Below, piece by piece: positions 1 to 7,373 of a stretch of 64,000 nt of DNA. Origin of the DNA: CAWCAW01 sp963714125 (lineage in GTDB: Bacteria; Actinomycetota; Acidimicrobiia; Acidimicrobiales; UBA8190); contig OY970234.1 of the NCBI GenBank assembly GCA_963714125.1, forward strand, positions 3,162,001-3,226,000. Reading direction: 5' to 3'. The notes under the pieces were generated by a model. It was given only the letters and a program-made list of their open reading frames with translations. It made no database searches and was not told where the DNA came from. Position 1 is the first letter of the stretch, and the number at the start of each line of letters is the position of its first letter. Position numbers and translations under genes: made by a program.

Positions 1-1996
1 CGGGAACCCTCTCTGCATCAGCTTCACCGTGAACGGAAGCACGACGCCGCTGGTGACCCAGCTCACCGGCACCGTGTTCGGTGTCGTGACGCCACCTGCC
101 GTCGCACCCGCCTCGGTAGGGGTCAGCGGTCCGACCGCTGTCAACGCCGGCACGAGCTATTCGGCCACGACGTCGGCACCGGGAGCAGTGCCGGCCGCCA
201 CCTTCACGCTGGTGACAGGGTCACCGTCTTGGCTGAGCGTCAACGGCACCTCCGGCCTCGTCAGCGGCACGGTGCCCACCGGCATCGCGACCTTCTCGTA
301 TCAAGTGACAGCAACGAACACCGCCGGCCATGCCACCAGCGCCGTCCAGACGGTGACGGTCGACTCGGCGCCGACCTCGGTCTCGGTCACGGGCCCGAGC
401 TCGGTCAATGCCGGGGCGACGTACAACGCCACGGCGGCGGCGACCGGGGGCAACCCGACCGCGACCTACGCCCTGGTTGCGGGTGCACCGTCGTGGCTAG
501 GCATCAACGCCTCCACCGGGGCCATAAGCGGCACAGTTCCGAGTGGCATAACCACGTTCTCCTATGCCGTCACCGCCACGAACACCGTCGGCTTCGTGAC
601 GAGCGCTACCCAGTCGGTCTCCGTGACCACCACCGGCAACACCAAACCCAAGTTCACCTCGGCCACCACCGCCACAGCCACCGTCGGTACGCCTTTCTCC
701 TTCACTGCCACGGCGAGCGGATCGCCGACACCGACTCTCACTGAGTCCGGCACGTTGCCCTCCGGTCTCGGTTGGAGCGCCAGCGCCGGCGGCAGCGTCA
801 CGCTCTCGGGCACGCCGGCGGCGGGTACGAATGGCACCTTCAAGCTCTCCCTCGTGGCAACCAATACGGCGGGCAGCGCCACCCAGACCCTGACACTGAC
901 CGTCGACCAGGCCCCCGCCATCACCTCGGTGGCCACCGCCACGGCCACGGCGGGCAAGTCGTTCACCTTCAAGGTGACGAGCACGGGCTTCCCCGCCGCC
1001 ACACTCAGCGAGTTGGGCAACCTGCCGTCGGGACTCACCTTTACGGCGAAATCTGGGGGTTCGGCGACGATCGCTGGTACCCCGGCCGCCGGCAGCGCGG
1101 GGACCTACGACTTCACCATCACGGCGTCCAACGGGGTGGGTACCGCTGCTAGTCAGAGCTTCATTCTCGTGGTCGACCGGGCTCCTGCCTTCACCTCGGC
1201 CACCACCGCCACGGCCACTGCCGGGTCGCTCTTCACCTTCATGGCCACGGCGAGCGGATCACCGACACCGACTCTCACCGAGTCCGGCACGTTACCTTCC
1301 GGTCTCGTTTGGAGCGCCAGCGCCGGCGCCGGCGGCAGCGTCACGCTCTCGGGCACGCCGGCCGCTAACACCAGTGGCACCTACAAGCTGTCTCTCGTCG
1401 CCACCAACGCGGCGGGCAGCACCAACCAAACCCTGACACTGACCGTCGACCAGGCTCCTGCCATCACGTCGGGCGCCACTGCTACAGCCACGGCGGGCAA
1501 GTCGTTCACCTTCAAGGTGACGAGCACGGGCTTCCCCGCCGCCACACTCAGCGAGTTGGGCAACCTGCCGTCGGGACTCACCTTCACGGCCAAGTCCGGA
1601 GGGGCAGCGACGATCGCTGGTACCCCGGCCGCGGGCAGCGCGGGGACCTACGCCTTCACCATCACGGCGTCCAACGGGGTGGGTACCGCCGCCACCCAGA
1701 GTTTCATTCTCGTGGTCAACCGGGTTCCGGCTTTCACCTCGGCCACCACCGCCACAGCCACGGCGGGCAAGTCGTTCACCTTCCAAGTGACGAGCACGGG
1801 CTCCCCCGCCGTCACGATCAGCGAGTCAGGCAAGCTGCCGAGCGGTCTGACCTTCACCGCGAACGCCAACGGCGCCGCCTCCATTACGGGCACCCCGGCC
1901 GCGGGGACAGAGGGCACATATCGCTTGACGCTCACGGCGTCCAATGGGGTGGGGACACCGGTGACCCAGAGCTTCGTACTGACCGTCAAGTCCTGA
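1..1996 (+). CDS. Secreted multi-Ig-domain (He_PIG/BIg-like) repeat protein, 5' end outside window
   Basis: The frame is open from the first bases of the window, so the true start and signal peptide lie upstream; a GTG at 29 is only the first possible start inside it. The visible 655+ residues are about seven Ig-like modules of roughly 90 residues, rich in Ala, Thr, Ser and Gly, each carrying the pattern 'F.V.A.G.P.P.L...G.LP.GL.F......G...G.P......G.Y...'. This matches putative Ig domains (He_PIG type) of bacterial cell-surface or secreted proteins. The first two modules (about residues 30-200) form a different subtype from the last five. The protein ends after the last module with no sortase motif or membrane segment. 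Role in adhesion or matrix binding is inference. The last modules are near-identical DNA duplications. Confidence 0.8.
   Translation, partial: GNPLCISFTVNGSTTPLVTQLTGTVFGVVTPPAVAPASVGVSGPTAVNAGTSYSATTSAPGAVPAATFTLVTGSPSWLSVNGTSGLVSGTVPTGIATFSYQVTATNTAGHATSAVQTVTVDSAPTSVSVTGPSSVNAGATYNATAAATGGNPTATYALVAGAPSWLGINASTGAISGTVPSGITTFSYAVTATNTVGFVTSATQSVSVTTTGNTKPKFTSATTATATVGTPFSFTATASGSPTPTLTESGTLPSGLGWSASAGGSVTLSGTPAAGTNGTFKLSLVATNTAGSATQTLTLTVDQAPAITSVATATATAGKSFTFKVTSTGFPAATLSELGNLPSGLTFTAKSGGSATIAGTPAAGSAGTYDFTITASNGVGTAASQSFILVVDRAPAFTSATTATATAGSLFTFMATASGSPTPTLTESGTLPSGLVWSASAGAGGSVTLSGTPAANTSGTYKLSLVATNAAGSTNQTLTLTVDQAPAITSGATATATAGKSFTFKVTSTGFPAATLSELGNLPSGLTFTAKSGGAATIAGTPAAGSAGTYAFTITASNGVGTAATQSFILVVNRVPAFTSATTATATAGKSFTFQVTSTGSPAVTISESGKLPSGLTFTANANGAASITGTPAAGTEGTYRLTLTASNGVGTPVTQSFVLTVKS
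653..1732 (+). repeat. Tandem duplication of a two-Ig-module unit (537 and 543 bp)
   Basis: The sequence beginning TTCACCTCGGCCACCACC occurs at 653, 1190 and 1733, so a unit of 537 bp and then 543 bp (two Ig modules, 179 and 181 codons) is repeated in tandem. The middle stretches around 960-1080 and 1500-1620 are almost identical. The 6-bp difference is an in-frame insertion giving an extra Gly-rich turn near 1325. This indicates recent intragenic expansion. Confidence 0.85.
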
Positions 1997-2212
1997 GTGG
2001 AGCCACCGGGCTAGGCAGTCTGCCTTCAGTCTGACCGCCGCTGACGCATGACCGCCCGCAATCCGCGCCGCTGAATGATCCCGCGCAGGGCAGGGTTCGA
2101 GTGGCCTCAACTTGACGTTCCGCAACCCGGCATTTCCGCTCGGACGCTGCCGAGGAAGAGCACGGCTCGATATTTCCGTGCGACCATTCCCTTGCAATAC
2201 AGCTACAGCTGC

Positions 2213-3028
2213 TTATCCAGAAGCACACACTGACCCAGGAGGGATTACCTCGGCATCCTCACGGATTCCCGTTTGACCATCAGCGAGAGAGTCAACAGAG
2301 AAGACCAGGGAATCCCCTGCTGTCCAGTTGCTACCGATGAGGACGATACCTTCAACCCAGTAATAGAACTGACCGGTATTGACGTTGCCGGTTTCGCCGA
2401 CACCCCCCGTCGACAGCCACGGAGGTGTGTCCTTCTTCAGTGACGCTGCGACCGGCTCGGGAGCGCCAGGTACTTCCCAAAAACGTGTGGCCCCGACCAG
2501 CGGATTGCACGCCGGTTTCGTTGCGGGCTCAGCAAAGGCTGCTCCGGGCAAGGCTGTTCGGGCCAGGCAAGAAACCTGAATCGCTCCACGTGGAAGGGCG
2601 GCGGCGTCGAGGATTTGCTGTGCCTGACCCTCCGGCGTGGGTGCTGGCTCAGGGCCAGGTACGACGGCAGTCGTTGAAGGGGGCGGAACGATCGCAGTCG
2701 GGATCGTGGTCGATGAGACCATGGTCGTGCTGTCGCTCTCTGAAGCGCCTGAAGCCGCCGTGGGGGTCGTGACAGCGGGAGGCCGCGCAACAATGCTGGG
2801 GGTAGTGCTTGCTGGCACCGGTGACGTCGTCGTCGTTGAAACACAGGTCGGCGATGTCGGAGGAGGAGACGACTCAGCTGCCACCTTCGGGTCGACGGAT
2901 CTCCCCGCAGCGTGCGATCCAGCCGTGGTTAAGGCAGAAGCCAGAGCCGCCCCGGCAACGAAGATGACCATGGCAAGCGCGGCGGCCCATGACCACTTTC
3001 GGCCGGCAACGTTGGCGATTCGAGGCAT
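2213..3028 (-). CDS. Secreted or membrane-anchored Ser/Thr/Pro-rich hypothetical protein
   Basis: A 271-residue protein of unknown function. The N-terminus has basic residues then a hydrophobic stretch at about residues 14-35, ending in A-x-A-like sites, so it is exported or anchored by one segment. Residues about 45-130 are a low-complexity linker of Ser, Thr, Pro and Val. The C-terminal 130 residues form a compact domain with four or five Cys (near 'QVSCLAR', 'KPACNP', 'SVCASG'), which could form disulfides outside the cell. It runs against the Ig-domain gene, with 216 bp between the two stops. The layout recalls the lipoprotein at 22220-23305 (signal, Thr-rich linker, Cys-bearing C-domain), but I see no clear sequence relation. 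No catalytic motif is visible. Confidence 0.65.
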   Translation of the reverse strand: MPRIANVAGRKWSWAAALAMVIFVAGAALASALTTAGSHAAGRSVDPKVAAESSPPPTSPTCVSTTTTSPVPASTTPSIVARPPAVTTPTAASGASESDSTTMVSSTTIPTAIVPPPSTTAVVPGPEPAPTPEGQAQQILDAAALPRGAIQVSCLARTALPGAAFAEPATKPACNPLVGATRFWEVPGAPEPVAASLKKDTPPWLSTGGVGETGNVNTGQFYYWVEGIVLIGSNWTAGDSLVFSVDSLADGQTGIREDAEVIPPGSVCASG

Positions 3029-3301
3029 CGCATCCCCCTAGACCATTCTTTCATTGTCAGGGTTACTCGACCTTCAGCGTCGCCCATACCCAAAGGGCTA
3101 CCCACTCGGGATCAACAGCTTCTCGGGAAAATCGACCCCAGGCGAGTAGTGCCGCTTGCGCGCACGGCCTAGTTTCAACCCGAGCTTCGAGCACCAATCC
3201 GGGTTTGCACCGTGTCCCGCTAACAGGTGCCTCGCCCTGGTTCGCCTAGGGCCATCACGGTCGACCTTGGCGGACGTTAATCGGACGTCAATCGAACCCA
3301 G

Positions 3302-3374
3302 TGGAGGTGAGCGGACTCGAACCGCCGACTTCTACGTTGCGAACGTAGCGCTCTACCAGCTGAGCTACACCCCC
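3302..3374 (-). tRNA. tRNA-Ala (anticodon CGC)
   Basis: Read on the minus strand, all cloverleaf arms form. The acceptor stem is GGGGGTG with CACCTCC (one G-T pair), the D-arm GCTC/GAGC, the anticodon stem CTACG/CGTAG with loop TTCGCAA, the variable loop five bases, and the T-arm GGCGG/CCGCT with loop TTCGAGT. The anticodon is CGC, which reads GCG alanine codons. The discriminator base is A and CCA is not encoded. Length is 73 nt. No integrase or attachment-site duplication is seen beside it. Confidence 0.95.
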
Positions 3375-3469
3375 GTACCTGGTCAGGATAGCGCCTCGCT
3401 CAGACGCCTCTGAGACCACTTTCTTCCCTGCACATCTCCTGCGTAGGCACTTCGAGCACCCCCATTTGG

Positions 3470-4117
3470 TCACGCAGACACGGTGCCTGGGGCGGCCGCT
3501 TCGATGGTCCGCTGCAGCGCGACCTGTAGGACAGTCGTTGTCACGTCGGAGCGACTTCGCTCCAGCACAGCTCGTAGTGCGTCGACGGAACGGCGTAGGC
3601 CTCCGGTGATGGCATCGGGATATTCGACGGTGACAAGGAACTCGTAGACGTCCTCCATCACCGCCAGCAGCTCTTCTCCCCTACCCACGTCACCCTGGCG
3701 CAATCGGTCAAGAAGGTGGCGACGCAGCTCCGATGCCGCCTCCGCCATGCCGTTGAGCCACGCCGCCAGCCCGACCCCGAGATCATGGTTATCGGGGACC
3801 GCTTCGGCACCGGTTAGGGCAGCGGTGATCCGAGCTTCGGCATATTCCTTTTCGGCGTCGTGGAGGAACCCGGCAGCGGCCAACGAGGGAAACGGGCGAA
3901 GGAGCACCTGGGCGCGGCGAAGGGCGTTCTCCGCCTCGATCACGCGGTCTTGCGCACCAGCCGAGTCGAGCCGGTGAATGGCGCGGATGGAAAGCCCGCA
4001 CGCACGAATGGTCTCGCGGCATCGTGCCAGGGCCTCCTCGCGAGCAAGGTGGACCGCCTCAAGCTCCTCGCGGGCTTTGTCGCCGAGCGCGCTGAGGTCC
4101 AGTCCAGGTGCTGACAC
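3470..4117 (-). CDS. Translin-family (prokaryotic translin/TRAX-like) helical protein
   Basis: A 215-residue all-helical protein. Residues about 20-50 ('LAREEALARCRETIRACG', then 'SIRAIHR') and about 155-195 ('MEDVYEFLVTVEYPDA', 'LRRSVDALRAVLERSRSD') match the pattern I know from archaeal translin homologues: the helix after the first basic arm, the 'KEY.EA' segment (about 110) and the C-terminal 'YP.A.T..LRR..D..R...E..R.D.T' block. Eukaryotic translin/TRAX form an octamer (C3PO) with RNase activity, which in some fungi and mammals trims tRNA precursors. The bacterial role is unknown. It lies 95 bp upstream of tRNA-Ala on the same strand, so the tRNA is downstream of it. Start is GTG at 4117 with no convincing ribosome site. 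Family call by pattern memory. Confidence 0.7.
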   Translation of the reverse strand: MSAPGLDLSALGDKAREELEAVHLAREEALARCRETIRACGLSIRAIHRLDSAGAQDRVIEAENALRRAQVLLRPFPSLAAAGFLHDAEKEYAEARITAALTGAEAVPDNHDLGVGLAAWLNGMAEAASELRRHLLDRLRQGDVGRGEELLAVMEDVYEFLVTVEYPDAITGGLRRSVDALRAVLERSRSDVTTTVLQVALQRTIEAAAPGTVSA

Positions 4118-4137
4118 TTGAGAGGGAGACCGCGGGC

Positions 4138-4749
4138 TCAGCGAGAGGCGACGCGTCGAACCACAATCGACACGTCGTGGTCCTCGGGCTGGGCCGGCAA
4201 GTACCGCAACTTGGCCTCGCGTTCGAGGGCTCGGTTGCGCAGTACCACCAGAAGTCCCACATAGGCAACGAGCACGAACCCGCAGAAGGCCGTCACCATC
4301 AAGATGGGGCGGAGAGAGGGAACGCTACCGAGCAACCCACTCAACACAAGACTGCAACCCACCACGCTCAGGACCTCGCGGCGGCGCTTGCACGCGGCGG
4401 AACTGAAGTAAGAATCGGCGCGCCGAGCGCCGAGAGCGGAGTTCGAGGGCAGCATCGAGGCGCCCCGAGCGTCAGGACGCACCACCATCATGCCCGGACG
4501 GCGCTGAGATGCGGCCCCAATGGCAGCGATCGGTGCGCCGGAATCCTCGTCCATTGCCGACGTTGCCGGCGCCCCCAACCGGTGGGCCGGCTCCATGAGC
4601 ACCGGACCCGTGCGTTGAAGAATGCGGAGTTGACGATGGAAGGCACCGATGGAATCGCTTGAGCGGCGTTCGATGCGTCGCCGAATGAGGCCAGGCCCCA
4701 ATACGACGGCCCATACCGCCACAAGGATCAGGAGGACCACGATCGTCAA
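4138..4749 (-). CDS. Small membrane protein, possibly GlpR/SepX-like
   Basis: 203 residues. An N-terminal hydrophobic segment (about 2-22) is followed by a very basic stretch (RRRIERR), then 'SIGAFHRQLRIL', a polar linker of about 80 residues, and a C-terminal pair of membrane segments (about 124-143 and 147-168). The order 'one N-terminal helix, Arg cluster, short conserved box, linker, two C-terminal helices' recalls actinobacterial GlpR/SepX divisome proteins, but the sequence similarity I can see is too weak to claim this. It ends 21 bp before the translin-like gene starts on the same strand, so the two are probably co-transcribed. Confidence 0.6.
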   Translation of the reverse strand: MTIVVLLILVAVWAVVLGPGLIRRRIERRSSDSIGAFHRQLRILQRTGPVLMEPAHRLGAPATSAMDEDSGAPIAAIGAASQRRPGMMVVRPDARGASMLPSNSALGARRADSYFSSAACKRRREVLSVVGCSLVLSGLLGSVPSLRPILMVTAFCGFVLVAYVGLLVVLRNRALEREAKLRYLPAQPEDHDVSIVVRRVASR

Positions 4750-4914
4750 AGACCTCTCGACCTACCTTCCGCTGTAGACGACTTTAACGAAGCGATTAGT
4801 ACGTTTGGTGGATGATCTGGGCCCGCGCCAGCCCCCGCAGTCCCCTGCGCTGATGAATTGCTTAGCGGACTCGGCGAATCGCGCCAAATCGTCGTTGTTT
4901 TCCCAGGTGCTGCC
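4750..4914. other. Intergenic spacer with no recognised feature
   Basis: 165 bp between the start of the membrane protein (transcribed leftward) and the end of the ABC ATPase gene on the same strand. The part just upstream of 4749 is AT-richer (about 4770-4810) and is the natural place for the promoter of the membrane-protein/translin pair. No RNA or coding signal is visible. Confidence 0.4.
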
Positions 4915-5742
4915 TCACAACGTCATTCCGTTGACGGCACGCGACGCCACGCGTCCGGCCTCCCACGTCACCACCACGGGCACTTCGAAACAATCGGAAA
5001 CGGTCTGCGAATTGAGCACGTCGGTGATCACGCCTTGAGCCACCATGGCGCCGCGTCGCATCAACGCCGCATGAGTGAATCCGAGCGGAATCTCCTCGGT
5101 GTGGTGCGTCACCAGCACAACCGGCGCCGTGCGGCGGTCGGCGACAATGGTCGACAAGGTCAGCAAAAGGCGCTCGCGCGCCCCGAGGTCGAGCCCGGCC
5201 GTCGGTTCGTCGAAGAGCAGCAGTTCCGGCGCACCCATAAGGGCGCGCGCCACGAGCACCTTCTGGCGCTCCCCCTCCGACAAAACGCCGAACTGTCGGT
5301 CGCCGGCATCCCCCATCCCGCAGGCGATGAGCAAGGCGTCGGCTCGGGCGTGATCCTCAGTATCGAACGTGTACCACCATGTTTCAAGCGCGGCGTGTCG
5401 TCCCGTCAGGACCACGTCATGGCTCGACATCGTCGGCCGCAGATCGCGCAACAACGACTGGCTCACGAACGCCACCCGGCGCCGTACCTCCCGAGCGTCG
5501 CTGCGTCCGAATCGTTGCCCGAGCACCTCGACGGTCCCGCGCGTTGGCAGCAAACGCATCCCGGCCAGGAGCAGCAACGTTGTCTTGCCGGAGCCGTTCG
5601 GTCCCAAGACGACCCAACGCTCGCCGACGCGCACGTCCCAATCGATCCCGTCAATGACGGCCAGCCCGTCACGCACGACCACTACGCCGCGCAGTGACAC
5701 GGCGACACCATCGGCCCCTTCGGCCGGCGCCGTCTGCATCAC
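4915..5742 (-). CDS. ABC transporter ATP-binding protein (single ATPase domain, no partner permease nearby)
   Basis: 275 residues with all motifs of an ABC ATPase: Walker A GPNGSGKT (about residue 47), Q-loop 'VAFVSQS', signature LSEGERQK, Walker B LLLFDEP, D-loop 'TAGLD' and H-loop 'LVTHH'. The order and the short 'TEEIP.GFTHA..MR.G..V..G' tail resemble stand-alone ATPases such as the YlmA/ModF-like group rather than a drug-export subunit. No membrane subunit or binding protein lies next to it, so the substrate is unknown. It follows the sulfite-reductase operon after a 48-bp gap on the same strand and may be its last member. Confidence 0.9.
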   Translation of the reverse strand: MMQTAPAEGADGVAVSLRGVVVVRDGLAVIDGIDWDVRVGERWVVLGPNGSGKTTLLLLAGMRLLPTRGTVEVLGQRFGRSDAREVRRRVAFVSQSLLRDLRPTMSSHDVVLTGRHAALETWWYTFDTEDHARADALLIACGMGDAGDRQFGVLSEGERQKVLVARALMGAPELLLFDEPTAGLDLGARERLLLTLSTIVADRRTAPVVLVTHHTEEIPLGFTHAALMRRGAMVAQGVITDVLNSQTVSDCFEVPVVVTWEAGRVASRAVNGMTL

Positions 5743-5790
5743 AGAGTCCAGCAGCCGCGCGTGCGCACCGATCGAATCGACGAGGGACGA

Positions 5791-6111
5791 TCAGCCGGCA
5801 GGCATGCGCCGGGCTACCCGGCCGGCCAACCCGGTGACGAAAGGGTCCCAGCCGCGTTCGCCCACGAGCCAGAACCACAGCTCGCGGCGATAGCCGACGA
5901 TGACGTCGAGAAACGCTTCGCGGTCCATGCCGGCGGGCTCCAAGGCCCGAGACCATTGGTCCCACAGCCACACGCCCACGCACATGTCTTCCTCGAAGCC
6001 GTCGCGCCAGTTGGCTCCTTCGAGTACGGCCGAGCGCAGGCGGGCCCCCATATCGACGGGCTCGTCGGGCACGGGCAAGCGAAGCCCCTCGCGAGGCTCG
6101 ACAACGGTCAT
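5791..6111 (-). CDS. Small conserved-looking hypothetical protein of the sulfite-reductase operon
   Basis: 106 residues, acidic and Trp-rich ('GANWRDGFEEDMC', 'LWDQWSRAL', 'RELWFWLVGERGW'). No signal peptide and no metal motif. Its ATG overlaps the stop of the FrhB-like gene by 4 bp (ATGA), strong evidence that it is translated and coupled to that gene. I do not recognise the family. The tight linkage suggests a helper or assembly factor for the reductase pair, but nothing in the sequence proves it. Confidence 0.7.
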   Translation of the reverse strand: MTVVEPREGLRLPVPDEPVDMGARLRSAVLEGANWRDGFEEDMCVGVWLWDQWSRALEPAGMDREAFLDVIVGYRRELWFWLVGERGWDPFVTGLAGRVARRMPAG

Positions 6112-7373
6112 CGGTCCTTCACCACCGGAGCGCGATCGGTGCCGCTGTAGTTGGTCAAGTGCTCCGTGTAATCGATGAACAACGGCGCGTCGGGGTCGAG
6201 CTTGCGCTGCAGGGTCCGTTCGGCGATGCGCTTGTCGAGATTGTCCAGCTTGATCAGCGCGGCAGGGTCGTCGAGGTCCCTGACGTCAAGACGCCCCCGC
6301 GAGTGCTCAAAGGCGAGCCGTCCGGCCTCAGTGCGCACCAGCACACTCGACCACCCCGCCATCGACCCCACGCTGCCGATGGAGAGATCGGCGCTGCGAC
6401 CAAGGAAGTCGGCGCACTCGTCGCACCCCTTGAGCGCGGCCCCGTGGAAGTCTTTGACAGGCTCGTCCACGGCCACGTGGCCGTCTTGGTATTCGACGAT
6501 CATGCGCCCGTGTATGACATCGACCTTGCTGACGCGCTCGAGATCAAGCCCACGCTTGTTGCGCAGCTCCTGGAGCATCAACGCCTCGTAGTCGAAGCTC
6601 TTAGTGCACAGCAACGCAATAGTCAGTACCACGGCGTCGAGGCGGTGGGCGCCCGTCGGCCAGCGCCGAGCCTGCATGGCCCTGATGCCCTGTATCTCAC
6701 ACGGCGTGCCCACGACGGCCAAGCGGGGTCGAGCCGGCAGGTTGTAGCGCGACACATCCAGCTCGGCCAGCGCCATGGTCTGGTTGTAGAAGCTACCGGC
6801 GGCGGCGATCACTTCAGCGGCGGTGGTGGCCACCGTGGCGATCCCCTTCCACGGTTCGTCGGGATCGGCACTTGGCTTGGATACCAGGGCACCGTCGATG
6901 TCGCCGCCCGCGAGCAGGGCCAACAACATGGCGGTCACCACGCCGCCGTCTTGCACCTCGTCGCGCTGGACCCCGGCCCGCACCGCGTACTTGGCGACCA
7001 CGGCACCTAGTCCGTCTCCGGGCGGACCGCCCGTGAGCTTCCAGTAGGTGTCGGCGGAGTCGGACTTCACCACCACCGGTGTCTCGCCGGCTTCACCGCT
7101 CGGCGTGGACGGTGGCCACAGCGCTTCGTAGCGCAACCCGCCGCGGGGACAGAAGTCCCAGCACAACGAGCACCCCGTGCACATCTTCACCAGCTCGGGC
7201 AGATTGGTGTCCTCGTTGACGCCGATGGAATTCGACGGACAGACGGCCACGCACGTGCCGCATTGGATACACCGGTCGGCAAAGATCACCCCGGCTTCGA
7301 GCTCCCAGAACCAGGTCTTGCCCGGCGGTTCCTCGATGCCGTTCATGGCGTCGCGAACTTTGAAGCCCTTCAT
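6108..7373 (-). CDS. FrhB/FpoF-like F420-type flavo-iron-sulfur protein, putative electron donor for sulfite reductase
   Basis: 421 residues. The N-terminus (about residues 25-85) has two ferredoxin motifs: CIQCGTCVAVCP and CTGCSLCWDFCP. After a linker come the N- and C-terminal domains of the coenzyme F420 hydrogenase/dehydrogenase beta-subunit family ('YAVRAGVQRDEVQDGGVVTA', 'VVGTPCEIQGIRAMQ', 'CDECADFLGRSADLSIG'). This is the layout of FpoF/FrhB and of the N-terminal half of methanogen Fsr, the F420H2-dependent sulfite reductase. Here it overlaps the siroheme reductase gene by 4 bp. My inference is that it binds FAD, oxidises F420H2 and passes electrons through its two clusters to the reductase. 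It could instead take electrons from ferredoxin. Confidence 0.85.
   Translation of the reverse strand: MKGFKVRDAMNGIEEPPGKTWFWELEAGVIFADRCIQCGTCVAVCPSNSIGVNEDTNLPELVKMCTGCSLCWDFCPRGGLRYEALWPPSTPSGEAGETPVVVKSDSADTYWKLTGGPPGDGLGAVVAKYAVRAGVQRDEVQDGGVVTAMLLALLAGGDIDGALVSKPSADPDEPWKGIATVATTAAEVIAAAGSFYNQTMALAELDVSRYNLPARPRLAVVGTPCEIQGIRAMQARRWPTGAHRLDAVVLTIALLCTKSFDYEALMLQELRNKRGLDLERVSKVDVIHGRMIVEYQDGHVAVDEPVKDFHGAALKGCDECADFLGRSADLSIGSVGSMAGWSSVLVRTEAGRLAFEHSRGRLDVRDLDDPAALIKLDNLDKRIAERTLQRKLDPDAPLFIDYTEHLTNYSGTDRAPVVKDR

Noticed and set aside
653..1992. Antisense frames of 70-160 codons within the Ig-repeat gene.
   Set aside because: They repeat with the same period as the coding repeats and are shadows of GC-rich codons.
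3302..3374. tRNA-Ala as an integration site for a mobile element.
   Set aside because: No direct repeat of the tRNA end, integrase or element-like genes nearby; neighbours look like core genes.
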